Source: Littorina saxatilis
Taxonomy: Eukaryota > Mollusca > Gastropoda > Littorinimorpha > Littorinidae
DNA: 64,000 nucleotides
Reading direction: 5' to 3'
NCBI RefSeq assembly: GCF_037325665.1
Contig: NC_090251.1
Location: 16,671,551 to 16,735,550, forward strand
Made by a program: the position numbers and the translations under genes
In this document: piece after piece, positions 34,084 to 45,228 of the stretch
How positions within the stretch are numbered: position 1 is the first letter of the stretch
Layout of the letters: each line of letters starts with the position of its first letter
Notes under the pieces: generated by a model
What the model was told of the DNA's origin: nothing
The model's database searches: none
What the model saw: only the letters and a program-made list of their open reading frames with translations

Positions 34084-34525
34084 GATACAACGAGTGTCGT
34101 GGAAATAACAGTCCCACGATACAACGAGTGTCGTGGAAATAACAGTCCCACGATACAACGAGTGTCGTGGAAATAACAGTCCCACGATACGACGAGTGTC
34201 GTGGAAATAACAGTCCCACGATACCGTATATATATATATAGCCCACCCGTCCCTAGCGCCCATTCTCTACGAGAGACGGCAAGGTAAGAAACTCACTTGT
34301 AGGTTTACTGTGCGGGTGACATGTATGCCCTGTCTTTGGTGTTGTTTTTAAGTCAACTGCGATTCTCCGTTATTCGAGAATGTGCACGTCATTTTCACTG
34401 CGTCATCCATTCCCAAGTTACGTCTACTGTCTTGGTAAACCCAGCCCTCCTAGTTGTCTCGCTTTACTCCCCCCCCCCCCCCCCCCCTCCCGTTTTATCA
34501 ACGACTCCTTTTTATTACGAGATAG

Positions 34526-35817
34526 TATATGTATAGGTTACAACACGAGTGGTTTTTTATATGGCTTGTATTTCAGTCAAGACCCAGCGGATGAATATCA
34601 TCGGGAGACACGAGCCTCTGGCGAGTGGCTCTCGATTGATATTCCCGCTGGGTCTTGACTGAAATACAAGCCATATAAAAAACCACTCGTGTTGTAATCT
34701 GTATATCCCATTCTACCATCAAACACAAAGTGTAGACTACTAGCGGCACTGTTGCGATCTGTGCAGGGTAAAACTGTTGCCAGCGAGACTTAGCCCTTTT
34801 GCAACCTTAAACTAAGTGACCGTCGCTGAAAAAATAAAACGAATGAGTGCATCGATAAGTACGCGGTAACACTACTTTCAGACCATTTAAAAGCTTTAAG
34901 TAAAGGTTCATAAGTTGCAAGAAAGTAATGAAGTCGAATAGAAATTAATTTAGTTGAAGCGCACAATTCTTTTGTTTTGCGTTTCAGGTCGGCAGAACGG
35001 GCGAAACGGGTTTGGGACCCATTTGGCTTACTCGATTCAGAATCGATTCCACGTTGTTTTTCTCGAACGTGTGTAATTAGGCTTATTGACAGAGAAGCAA
35101 ATTTTAGGGAACAAATATGTAGGTTTAGATTTAACCATTTGCTCCCTATTTGAAATGTATCTACGTGATAAACTGTTTTGCGAGTGTGTTTGCATGGATG
35201 AACTTAAACTGGTATGGTGTGAGGAAAACGCGACCGACACGTCTGTCACCGCCGATTGATTGCATTTTGAAGGAATATGACTGGATTACGGAAAAATATG
35301 TGGACTTACTGCAGAGCCAGGCAAAAGAGTAGACTTGCTCGCAAAACACGTGAAACAGCCGATGTTTGATAGCTGAAGGCGCACACCAAAACACACTACC
35401 GACAGATTCTCAAAAGTCGTCTGCTAACGATGCAAGGGGAGGGTACTCGTGTTTTTGTTTTGGTTCGCTAGCATCTGGTTATCTTGTAAGTTGAATGTTC
35501 GTTTTTTTCGACCTGCATTGCTTTCATAATGAAAGAAACTTTTGCTTATTGCATCTCATACATCAGATCAGTTCTGAGGTTCATTTTTGCGTGCAACTGA
35601 TATGGTTTTCTGAGCCGTGCAATACGATTTTAGAACTTCATACAAATGTGTCACATTGTTCGGCGCGAGGTCAAAGGTCGGGAGGAAAGTAGTCCTTTGC
35701 CCAAATCGGAATCTGCACTATCATATATTTTTTGGAGTCCATGATGTATTTATTGAGCTATAAAAATACAACATATATACCCATACTGAAGTAACAGAGA
35801 CAAAGAAGGGAGGTCAT
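34526..35817. repeat. 1.3-kb tandem unit, copy 1, with long palindrome
   Basis: The unit opens with an inverted repeat of about 65-70 bp arms (34532-34600 and 34636-34706; loop about 35 bp), matched nearly perfectly, containing TATATGGCTTGTATTTCAG and its complement. The rest is unique-looking and ends GGGAGGTCATGGGATATG. A second copy follows directly at a 1291-bp offset. Confidence 0.9.
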
Positions 35818-37140
35818 GGGATATGTATAGGTTACAACACGAGTGGTTTTTTATATGGCTTGTATTTCAGTCAAGACCCAGCGGATGAATATCATCGGGA
35901 GACACGAGCCTTTGGCGAGTGGCTCTCGATTGATATTCCCGCTGGGTCTTGACTGAAATACAAGCCATATAAAAAACCACGAGTGTTGTAATCTGTATAT
36001 CCCATTCTACCATCAAACACAAAGTGTAGACTACTAGCGGCACTGTTGCGATCTGTGGAGTGTGAAACAGTGTTTTCAGCGAGACTTGGCCTTTTTGCAA
36101 CCTTAAACTAAGTGACCGTCGCTGAAAAAATAAAACGAATGAGTGCATCTATAAGTACGCGGTAACACTACTTTCAGACCGTTTAAAAGCTTTAAGTAAA
36201 GGTTCATAAGTTGCAAGAAAGTAATGAAGTCGTATAGAAATCCATTTAGTTGAAGCGCACAATTCTTTTGCGTTTCAGGTCGGCGGAACGGGGAAACCGG
36301 TTTGGCCCCCATTTGGCTTACTCGACTCGATTCAGAATCGATTCCACGTTGTTTTTTTCGAACGCATTATTATACAATTAGTCTTATTGACAGAGAAGCA
36401 AATTTTAGGGAACACATATGTAGATTTAACCATTTGCTCCCTATTTGAAATGTATCTACATGTTTTGCGAGTGTGTTTGCATGAACCTAAACTGGTATGG
36501 GTGCGAGGAAAACAGGACCCAAGTCTGTCACCGCCGCTTGATTGCATTTTGAAAGAATATGACTGGATTACGGAAAAATACACACATGTTAAGTTCTTAG
36601 ATACCTTCATCGCCAATGTGGACTTACTGCAGAGCCAGGCAAAAGAGTAGACTTGCTCGCAAAACACGTGAAACAGCTGATGATAGCGAAGCCCAACCGT
36701 GCCAGGTAAGGACGGTCTGACAGATTCTCAAAAGTCGTCTGCTAACGAAGCAAGGGGAGGGTACTCGTGTTTTTGTTTTGGTTCGCTAGCATCTGGTTAT
36801 CTTGTAAGTTGAATGTTCGTTTTTTCCCACCTGCATTGCTTTCATAATGAAAGAAACGTTTGCTTATTGCATCTCATACATCAGATCAGTTCTGAGATTC
36901 ATTTTTGCGTGCAACTGATATGGTTTTCTGAGCCGTGCAATACGATTTTGGAACTTCATACAAATGTGTCACATTGTTCGGCGCGAGGTCAAAGGTCGGG
37001 AGCAAAGTAGTTCTTCGCCCAAATCGGAATCTGCACTATCATATATTTTTTTGAGTCCATGATGTATTTATTGAGCTATAAAAATACAACATATATACCC
37101 ATACTGAAGTAACAGAGACAAAGAAGGGAGGTCATGGGAT
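35818..37140. repeat. 1.3-kb tandem unit, copy 2
   Basis: Direct copy of 34526-35817, a few percent diverged, with the palindrome at 35822-36000. It contains a 36-bp stretch (near 36582-36617) absent from copy 1; in both copies a frame ending SQAKE stays open across this difference. Confidence 0.9.
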
Positions 37141-37244
37141 ATGTATATATATCCCAAATCTGACAGATCTCTTACACTTCTCAGAATGCAGAGAAACGGC
37201 AGAAATGCACAGCAATATATAGTCATTAGGACATGGACCGGTTT

Positions 37245-37360
37245 TTGGCTCACGGAAGTGTAGCCTATGCGATCGTAACTTTGTCTGTCTGTGCGTGCGT
37301 GCGTGCGTGCGTGCGTCTGTGCGTGTGTATGTCTGTGGTAGAAACTCTAACATTTGAAGA
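37245..37360. repeat. Dispersed repeat F, copy 1
   Basis: TTTTTGGCTCACG, AGCCTATGCGATCGTAACTT, GTGCG repeats and GGTAGAAACTCTAACATTTG. An inverted copy lies at 44050-44160. Confidence 0.8.
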
Positions 37361-37489
37361 CGTCACATTACATTGACGTCACATTATGACGTAAGAGGGT
37401 TAGACGTCACGCGAAGGAAGTACTGACAGTCTCGGTCATTATTATTTTGAGCGCGCCGAGACTAGTTGGCAGTCGTGTCCTTGTAAGTA

Positions 37490-37665
37490 GGCTACATGCA
37501 GACAGACAGATCTAGATCTAGTGTCTCGCTTTCTTGCACAGTTTCACCTATGCTCTTTCTGTGTGTGTGTGTGTGTCACTGTGTGTGTGTGTGACGGAGT
37601 GATTGAGTTTGTGTTACTGTTTGTCGATTTCCTCCGTGAGCCTTGAAGGCTTCGCCTCTTGTTTT
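37490..37665. repeat. Dispersed repeat G, copy 1
   Basis: GATCTAGTGTCTCGC, TGTTACTGTTTGTCGATTTC and GAGCCTTGAAGGCTTCGCC. The inverted copy is at 53255-53412. Confidence 0.8.
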
Positions 37666-38071
37666 TTTTAACTTGGGATACCTGGCTTGTTATACTGTTG
37701 GACTAGGATGCTGTTGTAACACTACCTTACTTGCATAACGCCAATTATCACCTCCTAGTCCTAGAAAGAATGATTGAGTGTGGGGTTTTTTTTTAATGCA
37801 AAAATAAAAGGTCATTGCATTATGTGCCCACAGATTCAAGTTGTTTTGGCGGATTTTCACATTTTGTTCATTTTGTGAAAATTTGACTCTTTTTTTTTTA
37901 AAGTGTGCTCGCAAATGTGTATTTGTGTTTATGGTTGAAAATAAATGCCTGGGGGAAAAAGAATGTTCGGTTGAGGAATGGCCAGCATAAACAGCCTTGC
38001 TGTGCACAGTTTTCAATGACGATGTTTCACTTTCAGTGGTTGTTTAATAAACTTGAGTTAGTTTGTTTCAG

Positions 38072-38264
38072 ACACTCTGCCAGTGGGTGGCACCACATCT
38101 GCCGCCTGAACGCTCTGTCACTGTTGAAAAGAAACTTCTTGCTACGGTATGGCTGCTTGCCAACAAAGAGACGTACAGAGGTGTGGCGGACAGGTTCGGA
38201 ATGAATAAGGGCGGGCTACATCGTATTGTTATGACGGTGTGTCAAGTTCTTACTGAACTTCGAG
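38072..38264 (+). CDS. PIF/Harbinger (HARBI1-like) transposase, N-terminal exon
   Basis: Exon between TTTGTTTCAG and the donor CGAG|GTAAAA. It encodes the segment CQWVAPHLPPERSVTVEKKL, then LATVWLLANKETYRGVADRF and MNKGGLHRIVMTV, the helix-turn-helix part that precedes the DDE domain in HARBI1-type transposases. It ends in phase 1, matching the next exon. A still earlier exon supplying the true N-terminus was not found. The frame is undamaged. Harbinger transposases act in the nucleus with a Myb/SANT-like partner to cut TTA-flanked elements. Confidence 0.85.
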
Positions 38265-38587
38265 GTAAAACCAGAACCCGTTCTTAGTCTGTGGTAATTA
38301 TGTACGAGTCCAAAGCTCTACTCCCAATACCACAAAAGTATTGATGTTCGTTTGGCTTAAACTGTCAACTCTTACTATTTCATGCTGACGCAATTATATG
38401 TATAATGTGACATTTTGAATCAAACTCTTATAAAGTTATCATGATTTGTCGCCGGAGACTCGGCTGGGACTGGGAGACCTGTAACTTTAATTGTAAATGG
38501 AACAGACATGGGTAAACTGTCAGATAATTTTGAATAAAATTAACACTGTGATCAGCATATTTTAATGCAATTGTCTGTTCTTTGCAG

Positions 38588-38772
38588 GAGATGTCATCCA
38601 GTGGCCACAGAGATGTGACCTGGCTCGATTAGCTGGGAAATTGGCAGCAAGAGCTGGTTTTCCCGACGTCGTTGGAGCGATTGATGGGACCTACATAAAG
38701 ATACCAGGAACCAGGGATGAGAACAGGGACGCGTACATCTGCCGCAAGGGTTTTCCAGCGATGCATCTCCAG
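38588..38772 (+). CDS. Harbinger transposase, first catalytic Asp exon
   Basis: Exon between TTTGCAG and CTCCAG|GTAACA, in phase with the exon before it. The motif VVGAIDGTYIKIPG carries the first Asp of the DDE triad of the DDE_Tnp_4 family, followed by AYICRKGFPAMHLQ. The frame is intact. The intron before it is 323 bp. Confidence 0.9.
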
Positions 38773-38834
38773 GTAACAGATTTGATCACTTTCTGTTTCA
38801 GATAAGTGGAATGTATCTTGTATCTTGTATATCC

Positions 38835-38965
38835 CGCTTTTAGTGAAAGTTGAGGCAGCACTTTCATGAGCTCATATTCTGATTAACATTTTGGTCAAGC
38901 ATTCTTTGACTAAGCATGGATAATGGGGATGTATTTCAGCTTCGAAGATATGATTTTATATAATT
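38835..38965 (-). repeat. Diverged family E relic in a transposase intron
   Basis: AAAGTTGAGGCAGCACTTTC and TTGGTCAAGCATTCTTTGAC match the family E units at lower identity. Confidence 0.5.
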
Positions 38966-39207
38966 CGTTATCATTTCAAAAATAAATGCATGTCATGGTT
39001 ACGCTGAAAATGCACTCAATGATAAATAAAATATGGGACATTAGGCACCTCATTCGCATGTTCTGCAGAGACGATCTTGACCCAGCTCAGTCTTACGGTT
39101 TAGACTAGCAAAGCCTACAGGACATATGTAGCCTCTGTTGTGGTTGGTTTTTAGTTTCAGGCTGATAGATGAATTATTTTTATTTTGCTTTACGCGACTT
39201 GTTTCAG

Positions 39208-39522
39208 GTTGTATGCGACAAAGACCTCCTCTTTCTGGATGTGTTCACGGGCTATGCTGGGTCCGTACACGACAGCCGAGTTTTCCGCAACTCAGATCTC
39301 CGTGGAGTGTTGGAGTCCGACGCAAGTAAACTGCCTCCAGAGTACCATATGATTGGGGATTCAGCCTACCCTCTCCGCGACTGCCTGCTGGTTCCATTCC
39401 GCGACAACGGCCATCTGACCCCAGTGGAAACTGCCTACAACAGAGCCCAGGCAAGGACCCGAGTTGACGTGTGTGATGATTTACTTTGTGCGGCAGTCAG
39501 CAAAGGCAAACCGAGACAGTGA
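39208..39522 (+). CDS. Harbinger transposase, second catalytic Asp exon
   Basis: Exon after TTGTTTCAG, in phase. It encodes DLLFLDVFTGYAGSVHDSRV, with the second catalytic Asp in HDSRVF, then YHMIGDSAYPLRDCL and ETAYNRAQARTR. Family similarity stops at about 39462, just before the conserved VERA(I/F)G motif that should follow. The frame then runs 19 unrelated codons to TGA at 39522. No strong donor is present at the point of divergence (only CGA|GTTGAC and GAC|GTGTGT). The missing C-terminal part, with the catalytic Glu, occurs 6 kb downstream in four tandem copies. Confidence 0.85.
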   Translation, partial: VVCDKDLLFLDVFTGYAGSVHDSRVFRNSDLRGVLESDASKLPPEYHMIGDSAYPLRDCLLVPFRDNGHLTPVETAYNRAQARTRVDVCDDLLCAAVSKGKPRQ

Positions 39523-39905
39523 TTCTTCAGAGATTCTTCAGATAGTTAAGCCGAGACTGTATTCGTCATGGTGACGTCACACGGTAAATGACGATGACGT
39601 AATTCTTGTAACCCAATCTCTTGTCTGGGAAACGAAGGTGTTTTGTAAGAAAGAAAAGGATATTTTAGTAAACATAGAATTATCGCTAGGTCAAGCGATA
39701 ATGGCATGAAGCGATGCCAATGTTTAGGATTGCTTCAGGATTGATAACATTCTCGTCCGTTCGAGAGCAAAGTAACCAAGGTATTGCAATACATTTTACT
39801 GATGATGACTCGGTGGACGTTGTCAGGTCGAACTGGCTTCTAAAAATTGTGGACGACAACGGCGTGAGTATGAAAGGCATGCAAAGAACAATCGCATTAC
39901 AATAT
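39523..39905. other. Spacer, nothing recognised
   Basis: No gene or repeat seen between the truncated transposase exon and the foldback at 39.91 kb. Confidence 0.5.
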
Positions 39906-39912
39906 GAATAAT

Positions 39913-40107
39913 ATAAGATGTTTGGTGGCTTGTTGACAGACCAGCTTTTTTGTTGGTCCAAGGGGACCATATCGTCTTTTGTTTCATCTTTATCGACCAA
40001 GGCCGAAGGCCGCGGTTGATAAATATGAGACAAAAGGCGATATGCTCCCCGAGGACCAACAAAAAAATGCTGGTCTGACAACAAGCCACCAAACATCGTT
40101 TTTGTCA
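39913..40107. mobile_element. Foldback element, ~90-bp arms
   Basis: Left arm 39913-40003 and right arm 40014-40107 are inverted copies (GATGTTTGGTGGCTTGTTG; TTTTTTGTTGGTCC; CATATCGYCTTTTGT), about 85-90% alike, with a very short centre. Non-coding; looks like a foldback or MITE. Confidence 0.75.
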
Positions 40108-40647
40108 TCATTTTGGTTGTGCAACAAAATGCACAATAACCCACAGGGAGACGAATTTTTAGAATCCAACTCCGGGCCACAAAGCATCGTCACAGTAGCA
40201 CGAGATAACACGTCAAACTTGTATGTGACGTCAAACGTAGCTTCTTGACGCTTTTCTTCCAGTCTGAAAATGTACAGAGCTGTGATCATACCTGTGAATT
40301 CAGTAAGTGTTGAGCATATTTCTTTTCTTTTAAGTGTTTATGACTTTTCGTTGTGGATTTTGCGATTACAGAGATAAGTTGCAAATTGACCATGAGTCGC
40401 CACGGTAATTATCAACATTGATTGGGTCTTTAAGAGTGAATGCTTACAATCGTTGCCCTCCGCCTCGGAAACACAAATCCAAAGCCACGATGGTTCCACA
40501 CATCAAACAATCAGCCTGATTGGCTTTTACTTTGACAATCCACGTTTCACATGAAAGCTCAAACCCATTCACCACCTCGAGTTATTGCATGGGGAACATG
40601 AGATTTATTTACCAGGTGTTTGTGAATGAAAACTCGTGAAAATGATG

Positions 40648-40750
40648 ACAATATAAGATGTTTGGTGGCTTGTTGACAGACCAGCTTTTTTGTTGGTCCA
40701 AGGGGACCATATCGTCTTTTGTTTCATCTTTATCGACCAAGGCCGAAGGC
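40648..40750. repeat. Half copy of the foldback, cut by a SINE
   Basis: Repeats the left arm of 39913-40107 (AAGATGTTTGGTGGCTTG to AGGCCGAAGGC) and is then interrupted by a family A SINE fragment (40751-40809). Confidence 0.8.
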
Positions 40751-40809
40751 TTTCTTTCTTTATTTGGTGTTTAACGTCGTTTTCAACCACGAAGGTTATA
40801 TCGCGACGG
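40751..40809 (-). mobile_element. Family A SINE fragment
   Basis: Tail-proximal 59 bp, from TTTCTTTCTTTATTTGG to ATCGCGACGG. Confidence 0.75.
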
Positions 40810-41073
40810 GTGTAAACCAAGCACTTAGGGCGAGATATTGTCATTGTGAATCACAATAAAAGACGGATGTGCCAGCAAATAAAAACAAATAACATAATTA
40901 TATAAGTATTTTAATTTTGATTATATTGGGGGGGGGGGGGTAAAAATTGCATGTAACATTTAATTGTAGGGTCACTTTTAATGTTTGGCTTTATTGTAAT
41001 TACATTTGCAATGAAGAGTTTGTATCAGTTGTTTTTCTGTCTTGTTGATCGATTCATCATGGTTGGAACTTAG

Positions 41074-41329
41074 ATAGAATATACATTGTTTGACCATACA
41101 GTCCTTGAGCGGAAAATTCTTCGCGAACTTGCATCAATAAAGATGGAACTGACAGAGGTAAAAGCAAGCCAGGAAAGGTTAGCTGCTATGGTGAAGGAAA
41201 TCACCAATCAAGAGAGCCAACCTATGGAAATTCCGGATGATATACAACTACCCGTTAGATCCATGGAAGAATTCTCAAACATGGAATTCAAGTGCACCAG
41301 TAATGAGAGATTTGCAGGCAGTTTAATTG
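41074..41329 (+). CDS. DUF4806-type protein, coiled-coil exon
   Basis: Exon between GGAACTTAG and ATTG|GTATGT. It encodes a helix with coiled-coil character (LERKILRELASIKMELTEVK through LAAMVKEITNQ), then IPDDIQLPVRSMEEFSNMEF and RFAGSLI, the region that precedes the DUF4806 core. It leaves phase 1, whereas the next recognised exon needs phase 0, so an exon or alternative site is missing or the gene is damaged. The start of the protein is not located. The acceptor has a poor pyrimidine tract. Confidence 0.55.
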
Positions 41330-41590
41330 GTATGTTTAAGCAATATGATTTGCCGGCCAGCATGATAATGTTTCATACATATTTAATTTTGGTTTGCATG
41401 GTAAGAGCTTGCTTTATTTTCAGTGTTTTGACAATAACAGTCATATTTCATATGCATGATTCTAATTTTCAGGGACGAAGCGTTCGGGCTACCAGCTTAC
41501 CTTGTCTAATTGCGGTTGTGGAAGAACATTTGCCTTAATTAATTATTACAACTTAGACCAAGTTTCTCATTCTGTGATTTATTCTTTCAG

Positions 41591-41753
41591 ATCAAAAGTC
41601 TTTCTGCCATTGGTGGCAATGAGGTGGGGCCCTTATTGAAAAGAATGCTGAACCGTTTGATGACTGACGGCGTGGCAACCCTTTTCAATTGGAAAGGAAA
41701 AAACTCCCTGAAAAAACCCTTCTCGAGGACTAAGATGTGCTGGATTATAATGA
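41591..41753 (+). CDS. DUF4806 core exon 1
   Basis: Exon between ATTCTTTCAG and ATGA|GTAAGC. IKSLSAIGGNEVGPLLKRML, then NRLMTDGVATLFNWKGK and PFSRTKMCWIIM, match the DUF4806 pattern (IGG...V...L..L...LA..FNW.GK.....F). DUF4806 is a domain of unknown function, abundant and often multicopy in cnidarians, molluscs and arthropods. Same strand as the Harbinger exons, lying between exon 3 and the displaced C-terminal exon copies. Confidence 0.75.
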
Positions 41754-41859
41754 GTAAGCAAATGTATTTACTATGTCTTTATTAATAGTTATCCAGATTT
41801 AACATACTTGTAAGTTACCATGATCTTAAAAAACCCAAATTTTTCATGTTTCTTGGTCA

Positions 41860-41862
<3 letters not shown>

Positions 41863-41909
<47 letters not shown>
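41863..41909. repeat. (CA)n microsatellite in the DUF4806 intron
   Basis: About 23 CA units in the intron between the two DUF4806 core exons. Confidence 0.95.
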
Positions 41910-41912
<3 letters not shown>

Positions 41913-42205
41913 AGCACATTTTGACACAAAATGTTTAAGGCACTCTCAGATACATTTTAAATATTACAAAAACAGCTAGGGTACAGGATTTGCAAAATTT
42001 ATTGCAGATTATCATATTCTATAATTGGCTCTATTTTACATACTCACATTTATGAATTTTGGAGGGTTTCATACACATGTAGACCTGACTATGTAATCTT
42101 ATTCATCAGGAAATTGTTCAAAATTTTGGGGTATTTTTTGTAATGGAAATAACAATCTACTGGTTAGTTGACACTCAATTTGTTTTTGTTTGGGTGGTGT
42201 TTCAG

Positions 42206-42375
42206 AAGCTGTAAGGCAAAACCGAGGAACATCCTTGTCTAGTGATGAGTGTGTTGAGCAGAAAATAAAGTCGTGGCTGCGCTTCGCACCTGAGAGGGAC
42301 GGGGGACGTAAGCGGCGTTTAGAGAAGAATAAGGGAGAAGCTCAAGCTCCTGCGGCTGCATCCACTTCACAATAA
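42206..42375 (+). CDS. DUF4806 core exon 2 and C-terminus
   Basis: Exon after GGTGTTTCAG, in phase with the previous exon across the junction (a Lys codon is split). It encodes AVRQNRGTSLSSDECVEQKI followed by KSWLRFAPER, the end of the DUF4806 domain, then a basic tail (GGRKRRLEKNKGE) that could act as a nuclear localisation signal, and TAA. No canonical AATAAA was seen in the next 150 bp. Confidence 0.75.
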
Positions 42376-44045
42376 CATTTTCTTGATGTGCCTCTTCAGT
42401 GACGTGTACTATTGTGTATGGACTAAAGTAAAGACAAATTAATGTGTATTTGGGATCATTGATCATTGATGTGACAATCTGAAACTTTTGATCAACTGAT
42501 GTATTAACTTCTAAGCGTTTCTTATAATCAGAAATAATTTATTAGTATTTTTCTGTGATTACAAAAAACTTCTATGCTGTGAAATTATTTTCTTGCAATT
42601 GCAACACACATAAATTCAATTATATTTCTACATGTGGTCAGAGATTACCTTCATAGTTGGTATACTTAATTTAAAGAAAAACGTTGAGAAACGCGTTTCT
42701 TATAATCATCATTGCAACATGATTTTATAAACTGTTGTTAAAGCGTGGGAGATATTAGTATTTTTCTGTGATTAGAAACAACTTCTATGCTGTGAAATCT
42801 TTTTCTTGCAATTGCAACCCACATAAATTCTATTATATTTTTACATGTGGTCGGAGATTACTTTGATGCTCTTGAAAGGGGGTAGGTGGCGGTTTATTTG
42901 GATTAAAGAAGGAGAGGAGGGGGTTTGATAAGGGGACAGGTAAAACAGTAAGGGTATAGACGTGGGTATTTTGTGTGACATTCAAATTTCTATTGCAATG
43001 ATATCTCAATTGCTATTTGGTATGGCATTTATTTACTTGTTTGGTCATTGATAAAATGATTGACCTATATTCATGTGTAAATAATTGTATGATGTGCATA
43101 TGAATTTTCAATAGCTTCAAGAGCTAACATACAGTTTTCCTGCGTGCCTACATGCAGGTGCTAACATTTGTAATGAAACTTGTCATGTATACATTGCTAA
43201 ACTTTGTTTGGTCTCTCAAGTAATTTTTCATTGAATTTGCATAAAACATAAGGTTACTTCTTTGAAAAAAAGTTGAGAGTTGTGTTTATAACATTGACAA
43301 ATTGCTGTGTATATCGATACTGAATTAATTCTTTCAGAGTGATTTTTGCTGATTTTTTTTAACATTTTCATTTTAAAAGAAATGATTTAAAAAAAGGCTG
43401 AGGTATGTTCAGTAGTCTGTATACCCTGATGTCTCGGCAGTACATTATTTGTTATTGTTATTATTGCTAATTTTGTCATACACATAATCAATTGATTGAT
43501 ACTGATTGTGCAAATACTTTGCATAATTTTCATATGTAGGCCTACATGTAATTTGGCATATAAACAGTTATTGATCTCTGTCAAGACTGATTTTGCAAAG
43601 TTCTATGGTATTTATCTTCATGCACACATACCACTATGTAGTAATTTATTCTCCTAATTGCTGCTCTTTTTATTGCCTTCTAATCAATTGTTCCAGTTTA
43701 GACGAATATAATTAAATATAGCATTGCTTGACCTAAATTTAGCCTACATATAATCATTTCTGCGTTATTGATTATACTCTGCGAATCGGCGAATGCAGAA
43801 GTGAGAACTGGAGAAGTGAATCTATACCACAATCCTTCGCGCGACCCCTGACCTGGTCTTGACACCTGACCTGGTCTACATACCACACACGACAGAAACC
43901 AGTCAACTGCTTGTACCCCTTCAAAACCCCCCACCACCCGTTTTCTTTGGATACACGCTTTAACTACACACATGCCGACACAGTGTTGATCATTGCTTCA
44001 ATATTTTGAAGATGGTGCTTGAAAAATAACCAGGTGAAATGAGTA
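42376..44045. other. AT-rich spacer with a direct repeat pair
   Basis: A ~115-bp segment at 42537-42655 (TTAGTATTTTTCTGTGATTA, TTCTTGCAATTGCAA) recurs at 42752-42866. Otherwise nothing recognised. Confidence 0.6.
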
Positions 44046-44049
44046 TTTC

Positions 44050-44160
44050 GGTGTTTAGTCAAATGTTAAAGTTTCTACCACAGACATACACACGCACACA
44101 CGCACGCACAGACAGACAAAGTTACGATCGCATAGGCTACACTTACGTGAGCCAAAAACG
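44050..44160. repeat. Dispersed repeat F, inverted copy
   Basis: Reverse complement of 37245-37360. The pair brackets the transposase exons and DUF4806 gene. Confidence 0.8.
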
Positions 44161-44254
44161 TTTAGATATACGTTCCATAATGGTTTTGTTTTGGATCATT
44201 TTATGTTCGCATGGAAACGTAAAAATAACGTTAATCTAACGGTTATACAGGGCC

Positions 44255-44425
44255 GGACCAAGTTCGTTTGAGGGTGGGGGGGGGGGGGTGTTGCAACTGA
44301 AGGCAGGGGTCCAAAGTCCACATTTTTTTTTCTCTGAGGGGTACATTGGATGACCAGGGGGGGGGGGGGGGGATCCGGAACCCCAGGAATCCCAGGAACC
44401 CCCCCCCCCCCAGATCCGGCCCTGG
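44255..44425. repeat. G/C-run repeat with inverted ends
   Basis: AGGGCCGGACCAAG at the left and AGATCCGGCCCTGG at the right, with long poly-G and poly-C runs between. A related segment lies at 54220-54377, and more loosely at 13.0 kb. Confidence 0.6.
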
Positions 44426-44464
44426 TTATATTATGGTTTTGTTTTGGTTTGTTTTTATTTATTT

Positions 44465-44665
44465 TTACGTTAGAGGTTAACGTAAAATTAACGTTAATTT
44501 TACGTTATTTTATGGTTAGTTTTTGGTAAAACTAACGTTAAATTAACGTAAAAAGTTAACGTTACATTAACGTTAACCAGATGAGCAAAGTAACGTTAAT
44601 GTAACGTTAACTTTTTACGTTAATTTAACGTTTACCGCGAACGTTAATTTAACGTTAGCATGCTA
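44465..44665. repeat. AACGTTAA-rich hairpin
   Basis: Arms of about 48 bp near 44527-44577 and 44589-44637, almost perfectly complementary, separated by about 12 bp (CAGATGAGCAAA). Nearly the whole 200 bp is built from GTTAACGTTA-like words. Probably a foldback mobile element; otherwise unexplained. Confidence 0.8.
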
Positions 44666-45228
44666 TCTGGGTGCTTGACGACAGACAACAATCGTCGTAA
44701 CGTAAACCAACGATCAGTTCCAGTCTGTTCGTCAAGGCCAAAGGAGGTCATATGCGAAAGATTCTAGGCAGGTTAGTAAATGATTCATAATCAGTAGCTT
44801 TCTGATAAAGCCAATCCTTGTGTGTGTTCATGTAATCATGTGTCTGTTCGTTTGGAGAAATTAGATGATGCGAGTATGTTATTTGTGTTCCATTTCTCAA
44901 GATGCTGATACATGTTCTGTTTCGTTTTACATGCGCTAGATGAACGATTTGTTAACGGTATGCTACACTGAATTCTCTACGTCGAGAATTGGACCAGCTG
45001 TTACATATTATACCTATACTCTACACTGAACTGAATTCGCTAACTTGTTCGTCGTTGAAGAATCACTACTTGATGTAACCCACCGTACCTGTTGTCCACG
45101 TCGACCTGTCGTCACTGGATCGTCGTCGTCCCAACATTTGCTGTCCGTCATTCTGTTTTTACGAGTTCTTCGACATCAAGCTAAGCGTCTTACACTACAT
45201 CTCATCATCATCATATGTTCTAGATACT
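44666..45228. other. Spacer before the 616-bp array
   Basis: No gene or repeat recognised. Confidence 0.5.

Larger units (their letters stand above)
33594..34224. repeat. 34-bp minisatellite, two SINE pieces inside
   Basis: About 15 units of 34 bp containing AATAACAGTCCCACGATAC and AACGAGTGTCGTGG. Each unit has a short inverted match (CCACGA / TCGTGG), so single strands can fold. Repeating VVSWDCYFHDT-like frames on the minus strand are by-products. Confidence 0.95.

Noticed and set aside
33427-34246. 211-residue minus-strand frame with repeating WDCYFHDT
   Set aside because: Translation of the 34-bp minisatellite.
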